From Paracoccus lutimaris (GTDB lineage: Bacteria; Pseudomonadota; Alphaproteobacteria; Rhodobacterales; Rhodobacteraceae): a DNA stretch of 64,000 nt. Where the stretch lies: the NCBI RefSeq assembly GCF_003337565.1, contig NZ_QPJL01000007.1:1-64000 (forward strand). The letters are read 5' to 3'. The number at the start of each line of letters is the position of its first letter. The stretch's first letter is position 1. Below the pieces are notes generated by a model, which was not told the DNA's origin, did no database searches, and saw only the letters and a program-made list of their open reading frames with translations. The translations under genes were made by a program, and so were the position numbers. Positions 17,733 to 28,900 of this stretch are shown here, piece after piece.

Positions 17733-18050
17733 GTCGCGTCTCCAATTTACCGGCGGAAGTTAGCACAGAACTATCAACGAGTGTTGATCGAATTCAAAGA
17801 GTTCAAGATTTTTCTTGAACATAGGCATTGCGCCCAAGGCCCGATGCCGACGACATGTCGTAAAGCGCCGTCAAACCGCCGAAACAGCCGCCCCCGGACT
17901 GAACAGGCAAAGCATCGGCGTCCGGCGGCGGACACGGAATCCCCTGTCCCTGCCCTGATCATCATGGACGATTACCGGCAAAACGGCGCGACGTCGAGGC
18001 CATGACCCGGCCAATGCCGCTGGCACCAACGCCGGGCCAAGGCCGCGGCC
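17733..18050. other. phaC upstream region
   Basis: No gene seen. It holds two perfect palindromes close to the phaC start: ATCAAC-N4-GTTGAT (17773-17788) and GTTCAAGA-N4-TCTTGAAC (17801-17820). The rest, up to the end of the lipoprotein gene at 18051, shows nothing recognisable. Confidence 0.5.
17773..17788. promoter_or_regulatory. palindrome upstream of phaC
   Basis: ATCAACGAGTGTTGAT is a perfect inverted repeat, 41 bases upstream of the phaC start. Its core TCAAC-N4-GTTGA equals that of the palindrome upstream of gltS. Confidence 0.45.
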
Positions 18051-19130
18051 TCAATCCGCCAGCACATCACCGATGCCAGTGAAGACACCACCGACCTGAT
18101 TGAAGACAAAGGCCCCCGCCAAGCGTACCTCATCGAAAAGGGTGTTTTCAACCACAGCCCCGGCCTCGCCGGAAAGCAGGCCGACATAGCGGCTGTGGGC
18201 GGGATCATCGGTCGGAATATCGGTAATATCCACGATCCGTATTCCGGTCGCGACCGCCAGGCGCTGGACCGCCGGATCACGCACATCGACAAGCCCAAGC
18301 CGTATCCGACGTGCCGAAAGCCGCGACGACAGTTTCAGCGCCAGATCGTCCGAGGAGACGAGCACCGTGATGGGATGCTTCATCGGCCCAAGGCTGACCA
18401 TCTGGGCGCGGAAAAGATCGATATCAATATCCGGGGCGGCAAGGATGACCTCGATCCGGTCCAGCACATCGTCCCGCCCGGCAAGACGCAGTTGCACCAG
18501 CGTCTCCATCGTCAGCCGCGCGCCCATGCTGTGAGCCAGCACCGGCACCGCGTCGGAAGCGGACCGACCCTTTGTCAAAAGCCGCAGCAGATCGGCAAGC
18601 GCCGCGCGGGAAAAGTCAGACGCGTCACGATCAGCCAGATAGGCGCCCGGATAGCCTGCCGAGGGCCATGTAAAAAGGACGGGCTTTTCCTCGATATGCG
18701 CATCGACCGAAAGCTGCGCGGTACGGAACAAGGCCTCATGAAAGCGGGTGTTGAAGCCGTGGACATAAAGCCCGACCCCCTCGCGCGAGAGACGCTTTGC
18801 AAAGGCGTCACGGCTAAGCGTCTGCCGGCTGCGCATCACGAAATTCCGGTCGGCGCTGCTGCCATTGCGATCCGGCCATTCAATCTTTCCCGGCCGATGG
18901 CCAGGCGGCACCGAGACCTCGTATTCCAGCCAGCTTGGCCGGATGGAGCGAGAGTCGCCAAAGGCCCCCGGCAGATTTGCCTCGGGCGCGCGGGTGGTCA
19001 TGGTCAGCACCCGGACAAGGCGGGCGCCCTCGGGCAGGGCACCGGCATCGGGGGCCAGAACTTCCGGCCCCGGACGCGCAGCGCAGCCTGCAAGCGCAAG
19101 CGTCAGGATCAGAAGCAGGCGGCCCAACAT
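18051..19130 (-). CDS. alpha/beta-hydrolase lipoprotein (DUF900)
   Basis: A 359-residue secreted lipoprotein. The N terminus MLGRLLLILTLALAGC is a signal peptide with a lipobox ending at Cys 16. The body is an alpha/beta-hydrolase of the DUF900 group: VGLYVHGFNTRFHEALFRTAQL carries the oxyanion-loop HGFN, and VLAHSMGARLTMETL carries the nucleophile elbow with a serine. It begins 5 bases after the ABC permease gene and is probably the last gene of that exporter operon. Its substrate is unknown. Confidence 0.8.
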   Translation of the reverse strand: MLGRLLLILTLALAGCAARPGPEVLAPDAGALPEGARLVRVLTMTTRAPEANLPGAFGDSRSIRPSWLEYEVSVPPGHRPGKIEWPDRNGSSADRNFVMRSRQTLSRDAFAKRLSREGVGLYVHGFNTRFHEALFRTAQLSVDAHIEEKPVLFTWPSAGYPGAYLADRDASDFSRAALADLLRLLTKGRSASDAVPVLAHSMGARLTMETLVQLRLAGRDDVLDRIEVILAAPDIDIDLFRAQMVSLGPMKHPITVLVSSDDLALKLSSRLSARRIRLGLVDVRDPAVQRLAVATGIRIVDITDIPTDDPAHSRYVGLLSGEAGAVVENTLFDEVRLAGAFVFNQVGGVFTGIGDVLAD

Positions 19131-19135
19131 ATGCC

Positions 19136-20248
19136 TTACCGCAGGAATTTCTTGAATCGTATCAGTGCCAGCCAGAACAGCGCCACCCCGATCGCCGCCA
19201 GCGCCGCGAACTGGGGCCAGACCACGTCAAGCCCCGCACCTCGGAACAAGATGCCCTGCGAGAGGATGATGAAATGCGTGTTGGGGGCTGCAAGCATGAT
19301 GGTCTGGATGATCTCTGGCATGGATTCCCGCGGCGTCATCGCGCCTGACAGCACCTGCAGCGGCAAAAGCGCCATCATCAGCAAAAGCGCGAATTGCGGC
19401 ATCGACCCGGCGATGGTGGCAAGGAAAATTCCAAGCCCCGTCATGGCGAAAACCATCAGCACCGCGCCCGCAAGAAACAGCACGACCGAGCCCTGCACCG
19501 GAACCGCCATCAGCGCCTGCACCACAACACTTAGCGAAAAGATCGACCCCAGCAGCACCACCAGCCCCATCGACCAGATCTTGGAAAACATGATCTCGGT
19601 CGTGGTGACGGGCATGACCAGCAGGTGCTCGACCGTGCCATGTTCCTTTTCGCGGATCAGCGCCGCGCCGGTCAGCACCAGCGACAGCATGGTGATCGAC
19701 CGGATCACGGCGGAAATCGCGCCGAACCACTTCGGATCCAGCGAGGGATTATACCGCGCGCGGAGCGCCAGATCGACCGGCAGCGCGGTCTCGGCCCGGT
19801 AGCCCGCCACATATTCCGAAACCTCGGAGGACACGATCTGCTGGATATAGCCGCCGCCGGTGAAGGCCTGGCTCATCCTTGTCGCGTCGATATTCAGCTG
19901 GATCGCCGGGTTTTTTCCGGCCAGCACATCGCGCGCGAAATCCGGTGGGATGTTCAGCGCAAAAGTATCCAGCCCCTGATCCATCCGCCGATCCATCTCG
20001 GCCGTCGTGGTCATCTGCGGCTCGACAAAATAGGGCGGATAAAAGGCCGAGGTGATGCGGGCGGAGAGATGCGACTGATCCTCATCCACGATCGAGATCG
20101 CGGCATTCGTCAGCGCCTCGGGCGAGACGTTCGCAGAGGTCCAGATCGAGAGCGAAAAGGAATAGACGATCAGCACCAGCATCACCGGATCGCGCCAGAG
20201 CCCGCGCAATTCCTTGACGCCCAGATTGAAGGTGTTGCGCAGGTTCAT
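19136..20248 (-). CDS. ABC-2 type exporter permease (YhhJ-like)
   Basis: A 370-residue membrane protein of the ABC-2 permease class: one N-terminal span (DPVMLVLIVYSFSLSIW), a large periplasmic domain (about 45-170), then five spans with the family stretch REKEHGTVEHLLVMPVTTTEIMFSKIW and a closing span before RFKKFLR. It follows the RbbA-type gene by 7 bases. With that protein's own fused permease half it would make the membrane part of an exporter, as in the yhiI-rbbA-yhhJ cluster of E. coli. Cargo is not known. Confidence 0.85.
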   Translation of the reverse strand: MNLRNTFNLGVKELRGLWRDPVMLVLIVYSFSLSIWTSANVSPEALTNAAISIVDEDQSHLSARITSAFYPPYFVEPQMTTTAEMDRRMDQGLDTFALNIPPDFARDVLAGKNPAIQLNIDATRMSQAFTGGGYIQQIVSSEVSEYVAGYRAETALPVDLALRARYNPSLDPKWFGAISAVIRSITMLSLVLTGAALIREKEHGTVEHLLVMPVTTTEIMFSKIWSMGLVVLLGSIFSLSVVVQALMAVPVQGSVVLFLAGAVLMVFAMTGLGIFLATIAGSMPQFALLLMMALLPLQVLSGAMTPRESMPEIIQTIMLAAPNTHFIILSQGILFRGAGLDVVWPQFAALAAIGVALFWLALIRFKKFLR

Positions 20249-20255
20249 CCGCCCC

Positions 20256-22994
20256 TCACTTCGCCTGTTTTTCCAGGAAGGCCGCCGCCAGCCCGATAAT
20301 CACCGGAATGGCGATGCCCATGGCCAGCATCGGCCCGGCCAGTTCCGCCATTCCGAAGGCCTTGGAGAAAGCCCCCCGCGCGGCGGTGATAAACCAGGTC
20401 GAGGGGTAGATCTCGCCCAGAACCCGGCCAAAACCCGACAGCGAAGAGACCGGGTAGATCAAACCCGAATAGCTGACCGCCGGGATCATCGTCAGCATGG
20501 CGGTCGCGAACAGCGCCGCGACCTGACTTGCGATGAAGACCGACACCAGAAAACCAAGCGCCGTGGTCGCGGTGACATAGATCAGCGCCGAAAGGGTAAA
20601 GCCCAGAAAACTGCCGTTGAAGGGCACTGCGAAGAATGTGACCGCCATGGCCATCATCAGGAAGAAATTCAGCATGGCCAGCGCGATATAGGGCAGCTGT
20701 TTGCCAAGCAGAAATTCCAGCCGCGTCACCGGCGTGACGTAGAAATTGATGATCGAGCCCAGTTCGCGTTCACGCGCGACCGAAAGCGTGGTCAGGATCG
20801 CCGGGATCATCAGCAAAAGCAGCGGGATGATCGCCGGGACCATCGCATTCAGGCTGCGCACGTCGGGGTTGTAGCGGTATCGGGTCACCAGTTCGAAACT
20901 GCCGCCGCTCGCCTTGTCACCGTAAAGCTGACGCGCCTGACGTGTGATCCAGTCGGCATGCATGCCCTGCACATAGCCCTGCACCGTATTGGCGCGGCTG
21001 GGGTTGGCGCCGTCGAACCAGGCCCCGACCTGCACATCCCTGCCTGCCGCGATATCGGCGGCAAAGCCGGGCGGGATCTCGATCGCCAGCGCCAGCTCGC
21101 CCGAGCGCATTCTTGCGTCGATCTCGTCGTAACTTGTCAGGGCCGGCTGTTCGATGAAATAGCGCGATCCCGCAATATCGGCGATATAATTGCGGCTGGT
21201 GGTGGTCTGGTCGCGGTCAAGGGCGGCGAAGGTCAGATCCTCGACATCCATGTTGATGCCCAGCCCCACCACGATCATCAGAAGAAGGCTGCCGACCAAC
21301 GCCATGGTCAGCCGGATCGGATCGCGCTGCAATTGCAGGCTTTCCAGCTGCGAATAGCTAAGCAGTCGCCGCAGGCTGAAGCCGGATTGCTGCGCGTGAT
21401 GGGTCACCCCGGCTGCGGGGGCCTCGGGCGCGGCCTCGGGCGCAGCGGCGGGGGCGGGTGCCGTCTCGCCAATCGCCTCTTCAAGATAGGCGATGAACGC
21501 GTCTTCCAGCGTGGCGCAACCTTTGGCTTTCGTGATCCCCTCGGCGGTGTCCGAGACCAGCACCTTGCCCGCATGCATCAGGCTGATGCGGTCGCACCAT
21601 TCCGCCTCGTTCATGAAATGGGTCGAGACAAAGATCGTCACGCCATCCTTGCGCGAAAGTTCCGCCAGAATGCGCCAGAAGCCGTTGCGCGCCACCGGGT
21701 CCACCCCCGAGGTCGGCTCGTCAAGGATCAGGATCTCGGGCGCATGGATCATCGCCACCGCCAGCGAAAGCCGCTGGCGGATACCCAGCGGCAACGCCTC
21801 AGGCAGGCTGTCGGTCACGTCGCCCAGATCGAACCGGGCGATCATCTCGTCAACCCTGGCGGGGATCTTCTCGGCCGCCATATCGAAAAGCCGCGCGTGC
21901 AGATCAAGGTTCTGACGCACCGTCAGCTCGGAATAGAGCGAGAAGGCCTGCGACATGAACCCGACCCGGCGGCGCACCGACAGATCGCTTGCATCGACCT
22001 CATGGCCGAAAAGCTTTACCCGGCCCTCACTCGGCTCCAGAAGCCCGGTGAGCATCTTCATCGTCGTCGTCTTGCCGCAGCCGTTCGAACCCAGAAAGCC
22101 GAAAATCTCACCCCTGGGGATGCGGAAGGAAACATTGTCGACCGCCACGAAATCGCCAAAGCGCTGCGTCAGCCCCTCGGCCTCGATGGCGATATCGCTG
22201 TCATCGGTGGTCCGCGGCGGGATCACCACGGCACTGTCTTCGCCCCGGTCTTCTTCGGGCAAAAGCGCGATGAAGGCTGCATCAAGCGTGTCGGCCCCGG
22301 TCCGCGACAGCAGATCGTTGGTGGTGCCGGTGGCCAGCACCCGGCCCGCATTCATCGCAACCAGCCAGTCGAAGCGCGCGGCCTCTTCCATATAGGCGGT
22401 GGCGGTGATCACGCTCATCCCCGGCCGTGTCGCGCGGATTCGGTCGATCAGATCCCAGAACTGGCGGCGCGACAGCGGATCGACGCCGGTGGTCGGCTCG
22501 TCAAGAATCAGGAAATCGGGATCATGGATCAGCGCGCAGCACAGACCCAGCTTTTGCTTCATGCCGCCCGACAGCTTTGACGCCGGGCGCGACCGGAACG
22601 GCGTCATGCCGGTCGCAGCCAGCAGATCGGTGATCCGCCGCTCGCGTTCGGCCTTGTCATGACCGAAAAGCGAGCCGAAGAAATCAAGGTTCTCTTCGAC
22701 CGAAAGCGTCGGGTAGAGGTTCTTGCCCAGACCCTGCGGCATATAGGCGGTGCGGGGGCAGACGCGGTTGCGATGCGCCACATCGCGCATATCGCCGCCC
22801 AGAACCTCGACCTTGCCCTGCTGGATCACACGTGCCCCGGCCAGCAGCGACAGAAGGCTGGACTTTCCGACCCCGTCTGGCCCGATCAGCCCGACCATGC
22901 GCCCCTCAGGGATCTCCAGCGTCACATTGTCAAGCGCCGTGACCTTGCCATAGCGCAGCGTCAGGCCGGAGACCCCGGCAACTGAGCCGGTCAT
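20256..22994 (-). CDS. rbbA: RbbA-type ABC transporter: two ATPase domains plus permease
   Basis: The 912-residue protein has three parts. ATPase domain 1 (about 1-230) has Walker [10 protein letters not shown], signature [11 protein letters not shown] and Walker [13 protein letters not shown]. ATPase domain 2 (about 275-510) has [11 protein letters not shown], a degenerate signature [11 protein letters not shown] and [12 protein letters not shown]. The C-terminal half (about 545-912) is an ABC-2 permease with the usual periplasmic loop and the [16 protein letters not shown] motif. This is the layout of RbbA, reported in E. coli as ribosome-associated, though here the neighbours (membrane fusion protein, second permease) point to export. 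It overlaps the membrane fusion gene by 4 bases. Confidence 0.88.
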   Translation of the reverse strand: MTGSVAGVSGLTLRYGKVTALDNVTLEIPEGRMVGLIGPDGVGKSSLLSLLAGARVIQQGKVEVLGGDMRDVAHRNRVCPRTAYMPQGLGKNLYPTLSVEENLDFFGSLFGHDKAERERRITDLLAATGMTPFRSRPASKLSGGMKQKLGLCCALIHDPDFLILDEPTTGVDPLSRRQFWDLIDRIRATRPGMSVITATAYMEEAARFDWLVAMNAGRVLATGTTNDLLSRTGADTLDAAFIALLPEEDRGEDSAVVIPPRTTDDSDIAIEAEGLTQRFGDFVAVDNVSFRIPRGEIFGFLGSNGCGKTTTMKMLTGLLEPSEGRVKLFGHEVDASDLSVRRRVGFMSQAFSLYSELTVRQNLDLHARLFDMAAEKIPARVDEMIARFDLGDVTDSLPEALPLGIRQRLSLAVAMIHAPEILILDEPTSGVDPVARNGFWRILAELSRKDGVTIFVSTHFMNEAEWCDRISLMHAGKVLVSDTAEGITKAKGCATLEDAFIAYLEEAIGETAPAPAAAPEAAPEAPAAGVTHHAQQSGFSLRRLLSYSQLESLQLQRDPIRLTMALVGSLLLMIVVGLGINMDVEDLTFAALDRDQTTTSRNYIADIAGSRYFIEQPALTSYDEIDARMRSGELALAIEIPPGFAADIAAGRDVQVGAWFDGANPSRANTVQGYVQGMHADWITRQARQLYGDKASGGSFELVTRYRYNPDVRSLNAMVPAIIPLLLLMIPAILTTLSVARERELGSIINFYVTPVTRLEFLLGKQLPYIALAMLNFFLMMAMAVTFFAVPFNGSFLGFTLSALIYVTATTALGFLVSVFIASQVAALFATAMLTMIPAVSYSGLIYPVSSLSGFGRVLGEIYPSTWFITAARGAFSKAFGMAELAGPMLAMGIAIPVIIGLAAAFLEKQAK

Positions 22995-24058
22995 TTCACG
23001 ACATTGGAAAGAAAGTCAGGCCAGGCGGCATCCGGATCAAGCCGCAGATAGGCCATGCCCGGCAGGCCGGTTTTGACATATTCGATATGCCGCGACAGCA
23101 GCTCGGGGTCGATGCGGGCACGGACGCGGAACATCAGCTTTTCGCGCTCATCGGCGGTCTCGACCGTCTTTGGCGTGAACTGCGCCACATCGGCAACATA
23201 GGAAACCGTGGCCGGGATCACGAATTCCCGCGCCGCATCCATGACAAGGCGCACCTCTGATCCGACCTGCACCCGGCCGACCTGCGATGTCGGCAGAAAA
23301 ACCGTCATATAGACATCGCCCAGATCGACAAGGCTGAGGATCCGCCCGCCAGAGCCGACAATCTCGCCCTCTTGTGCGATGCGATACTGGATCCGGCCCG
23401 TGCGCGGCGCTTTCAGCGTGGCGTCGTCCAGAGAGGCCTGGATCGCATCAATCGACGCCTTTGCCGCCTCGACGGCCGCACTTGCATCGACCACCTGCGC
23501 CTGCGCGCTGCTGACCCCCGCCAGCGCTGCCGCATGGCTGGCTTCGGCCGAGGCCACACCGGCGCGGGCCTGGGCGTCCCGGGCGCGGTCATCATCCAGC
23601 ACCTGCTGCGAGATCGCACTGGTCTTTGCAAGCTGCTCAGAGCGTTCAAGCCTGCGCGACGCGGCATCGGCAACCGAGCCTGCCTGATCAACCGCGGCCC
23701 GGGCCGCGCGCTCTTGTGCCTCGGCCTGAGCGACCAGCGCCCTTGCTGTCTCGACGCCGATTTCGGCGCGGGCAAGCTGCGCTTCGGCCTGACGTTTTTG
23801 TGCGTTCAGCTGCACCACGTCCATCTGCACCAGCACATCGCCTGCGCTGACCATGTCACCTTCGGCAGCGGTGATTTCGGCGATTCGGCCGCCGGTGAGC
23901 GCCGCGATATCCACCTCGGTCGCCTCGATCCGGCCATTGGCGCTGGCAAAACCCGCCGGCAGACCGGCGGGTTGCAGCCGGTCCCAGGCCAGCCAGCCAA
24001 GCACGGCGACAACGGCCAGGCCGCCCAGAATAATGGTGTTTCTGCCGGGCTTTGCCAT
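22991..24058 (-). CDS. HlyD-family membrane fusion protein (YhiI-like)
   Basis: A 355-residue periplasmic adaptor. From ATG 24058 it has one signal-anchor span ([19 protein letters not shown], 7-25), then [23 protein letters not shown] (first lipoyl half), a long alanine-rich coiled coil (about 80-195), the second lipoyl half ([21 protein letters not shown]) and a beta-barrel domain. The long in-frame upstream extension has no start signal and crosses a tandem repeat, so it is rejected. It is the first gene of the exporter operon. A truncated IS1380 and the TetR gene lie upstream. Confidence 0.87.
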   Translation of the reverse strand: MAKPGRNTIILGGLAVVAVLGWLAWDRLQPAGLPAGFASANGRIEATEVDIAALTGGRIAEITAAEGDMVSAGDVLVQMDVVQLNAQKRQAEAQLARAEIGVETARALVAQAEAQERAARAAVDQAGSVADAASRRLERSEQLAKTSAISQQVLDDDRARDAQARAGVASAEASHAAALAGVSSAQAQVVDASAAVEAAKASIDAIQASLDDATLKAPRTGRIQYRIAQEGEIVGSGGRILSLVDLGDVYMTVFLPTSQVGRVQVGSEVRLVMDAAREFVIPATVSYVADVAQFTPKTVETADEREKLMFRVRARIDPELLSRHIEYVKTGLPGMAYLRLDPDAAWPDFLSNVVK

Positions 24059-24243
24059 GATCTGCCTCTGATTGCTGTGCTGATGGATGCTTCGCGCATG
24101 TCCCGATGCGGTTTTCGCCCTACGCTCCCCTGTTGTCAACGCTCGATGACAGGGTGAAAACCTGTATTGTCGCGCAAAAGCGGCTGCTGGTTGTTTGCTG
24201 TTGAAAAACCAGCTAAACAACACGACCCGGTGTGGGCTGCACC

Positions 24244-24301
24244 TTGCCGCACCTCTGCTCCGGGGCAGCATTTTGCCGCACCTCTGCTCCGGGGCAGCAT
24301 T
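24244..24301. repeat. 29-bp tandem repeat, two copies
   Basis: A 29-bp unit beginning TTGCCGCACCTCTGC occurs twice head to tail (24244-24272, 24273-24301), directly next to the truncated end of the IS1380 remnant and about 190 bases upstream of the exporter operon. It may be a scar of the deletion that cut the insertion element. Confidence 0.75.
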
Positions 24302-24302
24302 T

Positions 24303-24845
24303 TCAGTCGAAATGCCCGTTCCAGGCCGCGCCCTCCTGATCGCCATGGGTGGGGCTGACCGAACTGTCCATGTCCAGAACGATGTACTTCAGCCCGTTAC
24401 GGTCATGGAACCGGTCGATCCATTGGCCATTCAGGTCGGCCAGCGCGGCACGGTTCTCGGGCTGTGCCAGTGTCTCGGTCTCGAACCGTCCCATCTGCGA
24501 GGCCGAGGCCGCTTGCGCATCGACAGCCCTTCCACCCACGACCTGGCGCATCACCGGATCGAGGGCCAGGCGGTCGGCGTCGTTCACATCCTCGTATCCG
24601 GCCAGTCGCCCGAACACCGATTGCCGGAACAACCCGTCAAGCCGGTGGACCGTGTTCTTGCCGCGCCGGGTGTCGCGCAATGCTTTTGCCGCCAGATCGG
24701 ACAGCCCGAGCGCGTCATCCAGCTCGCGCATCACCAGCAGGCCGCCGTCGGAACTGAGCTGCGCACCTCGGAACTCCACATGCACCCGGCGGTCGAACTC
24801 GACCCGATCTGCCCGCTTCGAACCCGCACCCTCTGGGTGATCCAT
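24303..24845 (-). pseudogene. IS1380-family transposase, N-terminal fragment
   Basis: About 180 residues resemble the start of IS1380 transposases: VEFRGAQLSSDGGLLVMRELDD, then LFRQSVFGRLAGYEDVNDADRLA and a first catalytic aspartate region YIVLDMDSSVSPTHGDQEGAAWNG. The frame stops straight after HFD, where full-length family members run on for more than 200 residues, and the downstream DNA is a tandem repeat rather than transposase. The element is dead. It lies between the TetR gene and the exporter operon. Confidence 0.8.
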
Positions 24846-24985
24846 CAAACGCGCCCCTCACGGCCATCAACACCATGATTTATAGCGGAAATATTGAGAT
24901 CCTGACAGCAAAATCAGCGATTTACTTGGGGAATGTGGGTTTCAGTTTCTTCGCGTCGAAGCCACCGGACGAACACAAGCCACCC

Positions 24986-25612
24986 ATGCCAAGGACGCTC
25001 AACTCAGCCAACTCGACCGACCGCATGCCGGGGCAGGCAACCGGGAAAGAACGCATTCTTGCATCGGCGATGCTGCTTTTCGCGCGGATGCCCTATTCCG
25101 ACACCAGCCTGCGCGACATCGCCGCCGCGGCTGGGGTCGATGTGGCCTATGTCCATCGCGCCTTCGGGTCGAAGGCCGAGATATTCCGTCAGGCCTTGCT
25201 GGCGCTTGCGCCCCTCGATGACATCGCCGCAGGGGACCCCGATGGCGCGACCATGATCAACCGGATCTGCGATCTGGCCTTCCTGCGTGATCCGCGCAAG
25301 GTAGAAGATGTCAGGCCGCTTCATTTACTGACACAGTCCAGCCTCTGCAGCGAGGCGCGGGCGATCATTGCGCAATTCTTTGGCACGTCACTAGCCCTGC
25401 CTCTAAGCAGGGCGTTTGGCCATGCGGATCCGGGACGGGCGCATTTCGCGCTTAGCCTTCTCAGCGGTTTCGTGACCCATCGTGCGATTTTCGGGCCTGC
25501 GGATTTGCTGGCTATCCCCGAGGCGGATCAGCGACAGATGCTGCAAACCGCCCTGATGAACGCAATGCTGCCTGGTTGTTCAGATGGGGTATTCGGCTGG
25601 CGTCCCATCTAG
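24986..25612 (+). CDS. TetR/AcrR-family transcriptional regulator
   Basis: A 208-residue repressor type protein. The N-terminal helix-turn-helix is ERILASAMLLFARMPYSDTSLRDIAAAAGVDVAYVHRAFGSKAEIF (about 22-67), the standard TetR layout; the rest is a helical ligand domain. ATG 24986 gives the usual short N-terminal arm; an earlier in-frame ATG at 24875 would add 37 residues running out of the IS1380 remnant and is less likely. It is divergent from the YhiI/RbbA/permease operon and probably controlled it before the IS1380 insertion separated the two by about 900 bases. Confidence 0.82.
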   Translation: MPRTLNSANSTDRMPGQATGKERILASAMLLFARMPYSDTSLRDIAAAAGVDVAYVHRAFGSKAEIFRQALLALAPLDDIAAGDPDGATMINRICDLAFLRDPRKVEDVRPLHLLTQSSLCSEARAIIAQFFGTSLALPLSRAFGHADPGRAHFALSLLSGFVTHRAIFGPADLLAIPEADQRQMLQTALMNAMLPGCSDGVFGWRPI

Positions 25613-25941
25613 ACCACTATCTAAGTCAGCTTGCCAACTGCGATCCTGTATAAGTCATGTTGGGATTTCCGCGTTTCGTGCGGAGATTTCAACACGATTG
25701 ATCGGACGCCTCAGGTGCTTTCAGGCGGCTATATACGGTCGGTCAGATGGCCGCTTGGATCGAGTGTCGGTCTCGTAGGTAGCGCGCCCCCGCAACCAAA
25801 CAAATCAACGATATCAAAATGTTGGAGCCCGACTTAAACCGTCGGGTTTTTGCTTTTGAAATTCTTGTCAACACCTGGTCAACATTTGCAGAGGCCCCCA
25901 TCGAAGGCCCTGCGGATGGGCGAGTGCTTCCATTTTCCCGA
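25613..25941. other. intergenic region between convergent tetR and dnaE2
   Basis: No gene seen. It contains the plus-strand terminator at 25828-25851. A short run at about 25784-25797 looks a little like a tRNA acceptor end but has no matching 5' half. Confidence 0.5.
25828..25851 (+). terminator. intrinsic terminator
   Basis: CCCGAC (25828-25833) pairs with GTCGGG (25841-25846) over a 7-base loop and is followed by TTTTT on the plus strand. It would end transcripts from the TetR gene before they meet the oppositely directed dnaE2. Confidence 0.7.
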
Positions 25942-28900
25942 TCAATGGAAATCCCGACTCGGAAACAGCTTCCGTGCCTGTTCGCGGGGATGGCGCGCTG
26001 TTGGTCTCCTGCTGCCGCCAGTCGGGCGCCTGGTTTCATCGGCGCGACCGTCGTTGGGCGGGATCAGGACGGGGCGGCCCAGAGTGGCCAGCAGAGGGGA
26101 AACATCCTCGACCCTCTCGGCGATCAGATGGGTGACCGGGCCATCGCGCTCGATCCGGCCGGTCACGCTCACGAGCCGCCCGGCGATCACCGCCTTGCGA
26201 AAGGTCTCGTAGACCTTCTTCCAGACCACGACATTGGCTGTGCCGGTCTCGTCCTCCAGAGTGAGGAAAATGACGCCCGACGCCGTGCCGGGGCGCTGCC
26301 GGGTGATGACAAGGCCGGTGACTGTGATGCGGCCACTGGCCTGTGGCAGGCGATCATGGGCCAGGCTTTCGGCCAGGCGCGGTCGCAACAGCTCCATCGG
26401 ATGGGCGCGAAGACTGAGCCGCAGCGACAGGTAATCCTCGATCACCTCCTGACCCAGGGTCATCTGGGGCAGCTTGACGTCGGGTTCGGCAGCTCCCTCG
26501 CCGTCGGAGCCAAAGAGGGGCAGCGGCGCAGGGGCTTTCAGCGCCTTGGCTGCCCACAGAGAGTCTCGGCGATTGAGACCGATGGCGGCAAAAGCATCAG
26601 CCTCGGCGAGCCGTTCCAGCGCATCGGCGTGCACGCCCGCCCGGCGCCACAGGCTTTCGACATCGGGATAGCCGTTACCGCGCGCGGCTGCGATCCAGAT
26701 GGCGTCCTCTTCCCTCATCCCCTTGATCTGCCGGAAGCCGAGCCGCAGGGCCAGCGCCCCATCGGGGCGCGGTTCCAACGTGCAGTCCCAGAACGAGTGG
26801 TTGACCGAAATGGGCCGCACCTCCACTCCATGATCGCGGGCGTCGCGGACCAGCTGTGCAGGTGCATAGAAGCCCATCGGCTGCGAATTCAGAAGCGCGC
26901 AGGTGAAGACCGCCTGATGGTGGCATTTCAGCCAGGCGGAAATATAGACCAGCCGCGCAAAGCTGGCGGCGTGGCTCTCGGGAAAACCATAGCTGCCGAA
27001 CCCCTCGATCTGGGCAAAGCAGCGCGCCGCAAAATCGGCGTCATAACCCCGCGCGAGCATTCCGCTGACAAAGCGGTCGCGGAACGAACCGATGGTGCCC
27101 ATGCGTTTGAAGGTGGCAAGCGACCGACGCAGGCGGTCAGCCTCGGACGGGGTGAAGCCTGCCGCGACAACGGCGATTTGCATCGCCTGTTCCTGAAACA
27201 GCGGCACACCATAGGTGCGGCCCAGAACCTCCATCATCGCGGGACCGAGATCTTCGACCTTTTCGCGCCCCATGCGGCGGTTGATGAAGGGATGCACCAT
27301 GCCGCCCTGAATCGGGCCGGGGCGGACGATGGCGACCTCGCAGACCAGGTCATAGAATTTGCGCGGCCGCATCCGGGGCAGGAAGTTCAATTGCGCCCGG
27401 CTTTCGACCTGAAAGACCCCGATCGCATCGGCGCGGCAGAGCATATCGTAGATCGACGGATCCTCGGGCGGCACATTGGCCAGCGTCAGCTGCTGCCCGC
27501 GATGCTCATCCAGAAGCGCAAACGCCTTGTGAATGCAGGTCAGCATGCCAAGCGCCAGAATATCGACCTTCAGAAGGCCAAGCGCGTCGATGTCGTCCTT
27601 GTCCCATTCGATGATGGTGCGGTCGTCCATCGCCGCATTTTCAATTGGGCAAAGTTCGTCCAGACGGCCTTTGGTGATAACAAAGCCGCCTACGTGTTGC
27701 GAAAGATGGCGAGGAAAGCCGATGATCTCGCCGATCAGTCGCACGGCCAGTTGCACGCGGCGGTCGGCAAGCGATAGGCCCGCATCGCGCAGCCGGTCCT
27801 CGCCGGGGGGGGGCGAGGACCAGCCCCAGATTTGCCCGGAAAGCCGCGCGATCACGTCCTGCGACAATCCCATGACCTTGCCAACCTCGCGGATGGCGGC
27901 GCGGCTGCGGAAATGGATCACCGTTGCGGTCAGGCCGGCACGCTCGCGGCCATAGCGGGCATAGATCCACTGGATCACCTCCTCGCGGCGTTCGTGTTCG
28001 AAATCCACGTCGATATCCGGCGGTTCGCCCCGCTCCTTGGAGATGAAACGCTCGAAGATCAGGGTGATCGACTCGGGCGGCACCTCGGTAATGCCCAGAA
28101 GATAGCAGACCACCGAATTGGCGGCGGAGCCGCGCCCCTGACAGAGGATGCCCTTCGATCTGGCGAACTGCACGATGTCGTGGACGGTCAGGAAATAGGG
28201 GGCGTAGTACACCTCGCGGATCAGGGTCAGTTCCTTTTCCACGCGATGCACGATCTTTGGCGGCGCACCAGAAGGGTAGCGCCAGTGAAGACCTTCGCGC
28301 GCCAGCCGTTCCAGCCGGTCCTGCGCTGGCTCGTTCTCCGATTCATCGGGATATTGATAACGCAGGTCGCTGAGGCGAAAGGCGCAACGGTCGGCAATCT
28401 CCAGCGTGCGGCGCAGCGCGGCGGGGTGGCGGTGAAACATCTTCGCCATCTCGGCGCCGGATTTCAGACGGCGCTCGCCATTTACCAGCCGGTGTTCGCC
28501 GATAGCGTCGATGGTGCAGCCAAGGCGCATGCAGGTCAGCACATCGGCCAGGGGGCGACGGGCGGAACGGTGCATCAGCACATCGCCCACAGCGACCATC
28601 GGCTGGCTCACCTCCTGCGCCAGAATGCCGATCCGGTCGAAACGGATCTGATCCCGGCCGTCATAGCGCGGGGCGGCCCCCAGGAAGCACTGACCGGGGA
28701 AGGCGCGACCGATGGCGCGAAGATCGCCGCGGGTGCTTTTCGGGCCGGGATCGTCCAGCGGGTCGGGCGAAAGGGCGATCAGCACCATGCCCTTGCCCCA
28801 TTCGACCAGATCGGCGCGTTGCAGGTGACATTCGCCCTTGGCCGTGCGCCGCTTGCCAATCGACAGAAGCCGGGTCAGGCGCGACCAGGCGGCAAGATCG

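Noticed and set aside
20214..22580. 788-codon plus-strand frame
   Set aside because: Composition is that of an antisense shadow of the RbbA-type gene, whose ATPase motifs are intact on the minus strand.
25770..25800. tRNA-like acceptor end with CCA
   Set aside because: No 5' half, anticodon arm or T-arm consensus could be found nearby.
25819..27777. 652-codon plus-strand frame
   Set aside because: Antisense to dnaE2; no family features.
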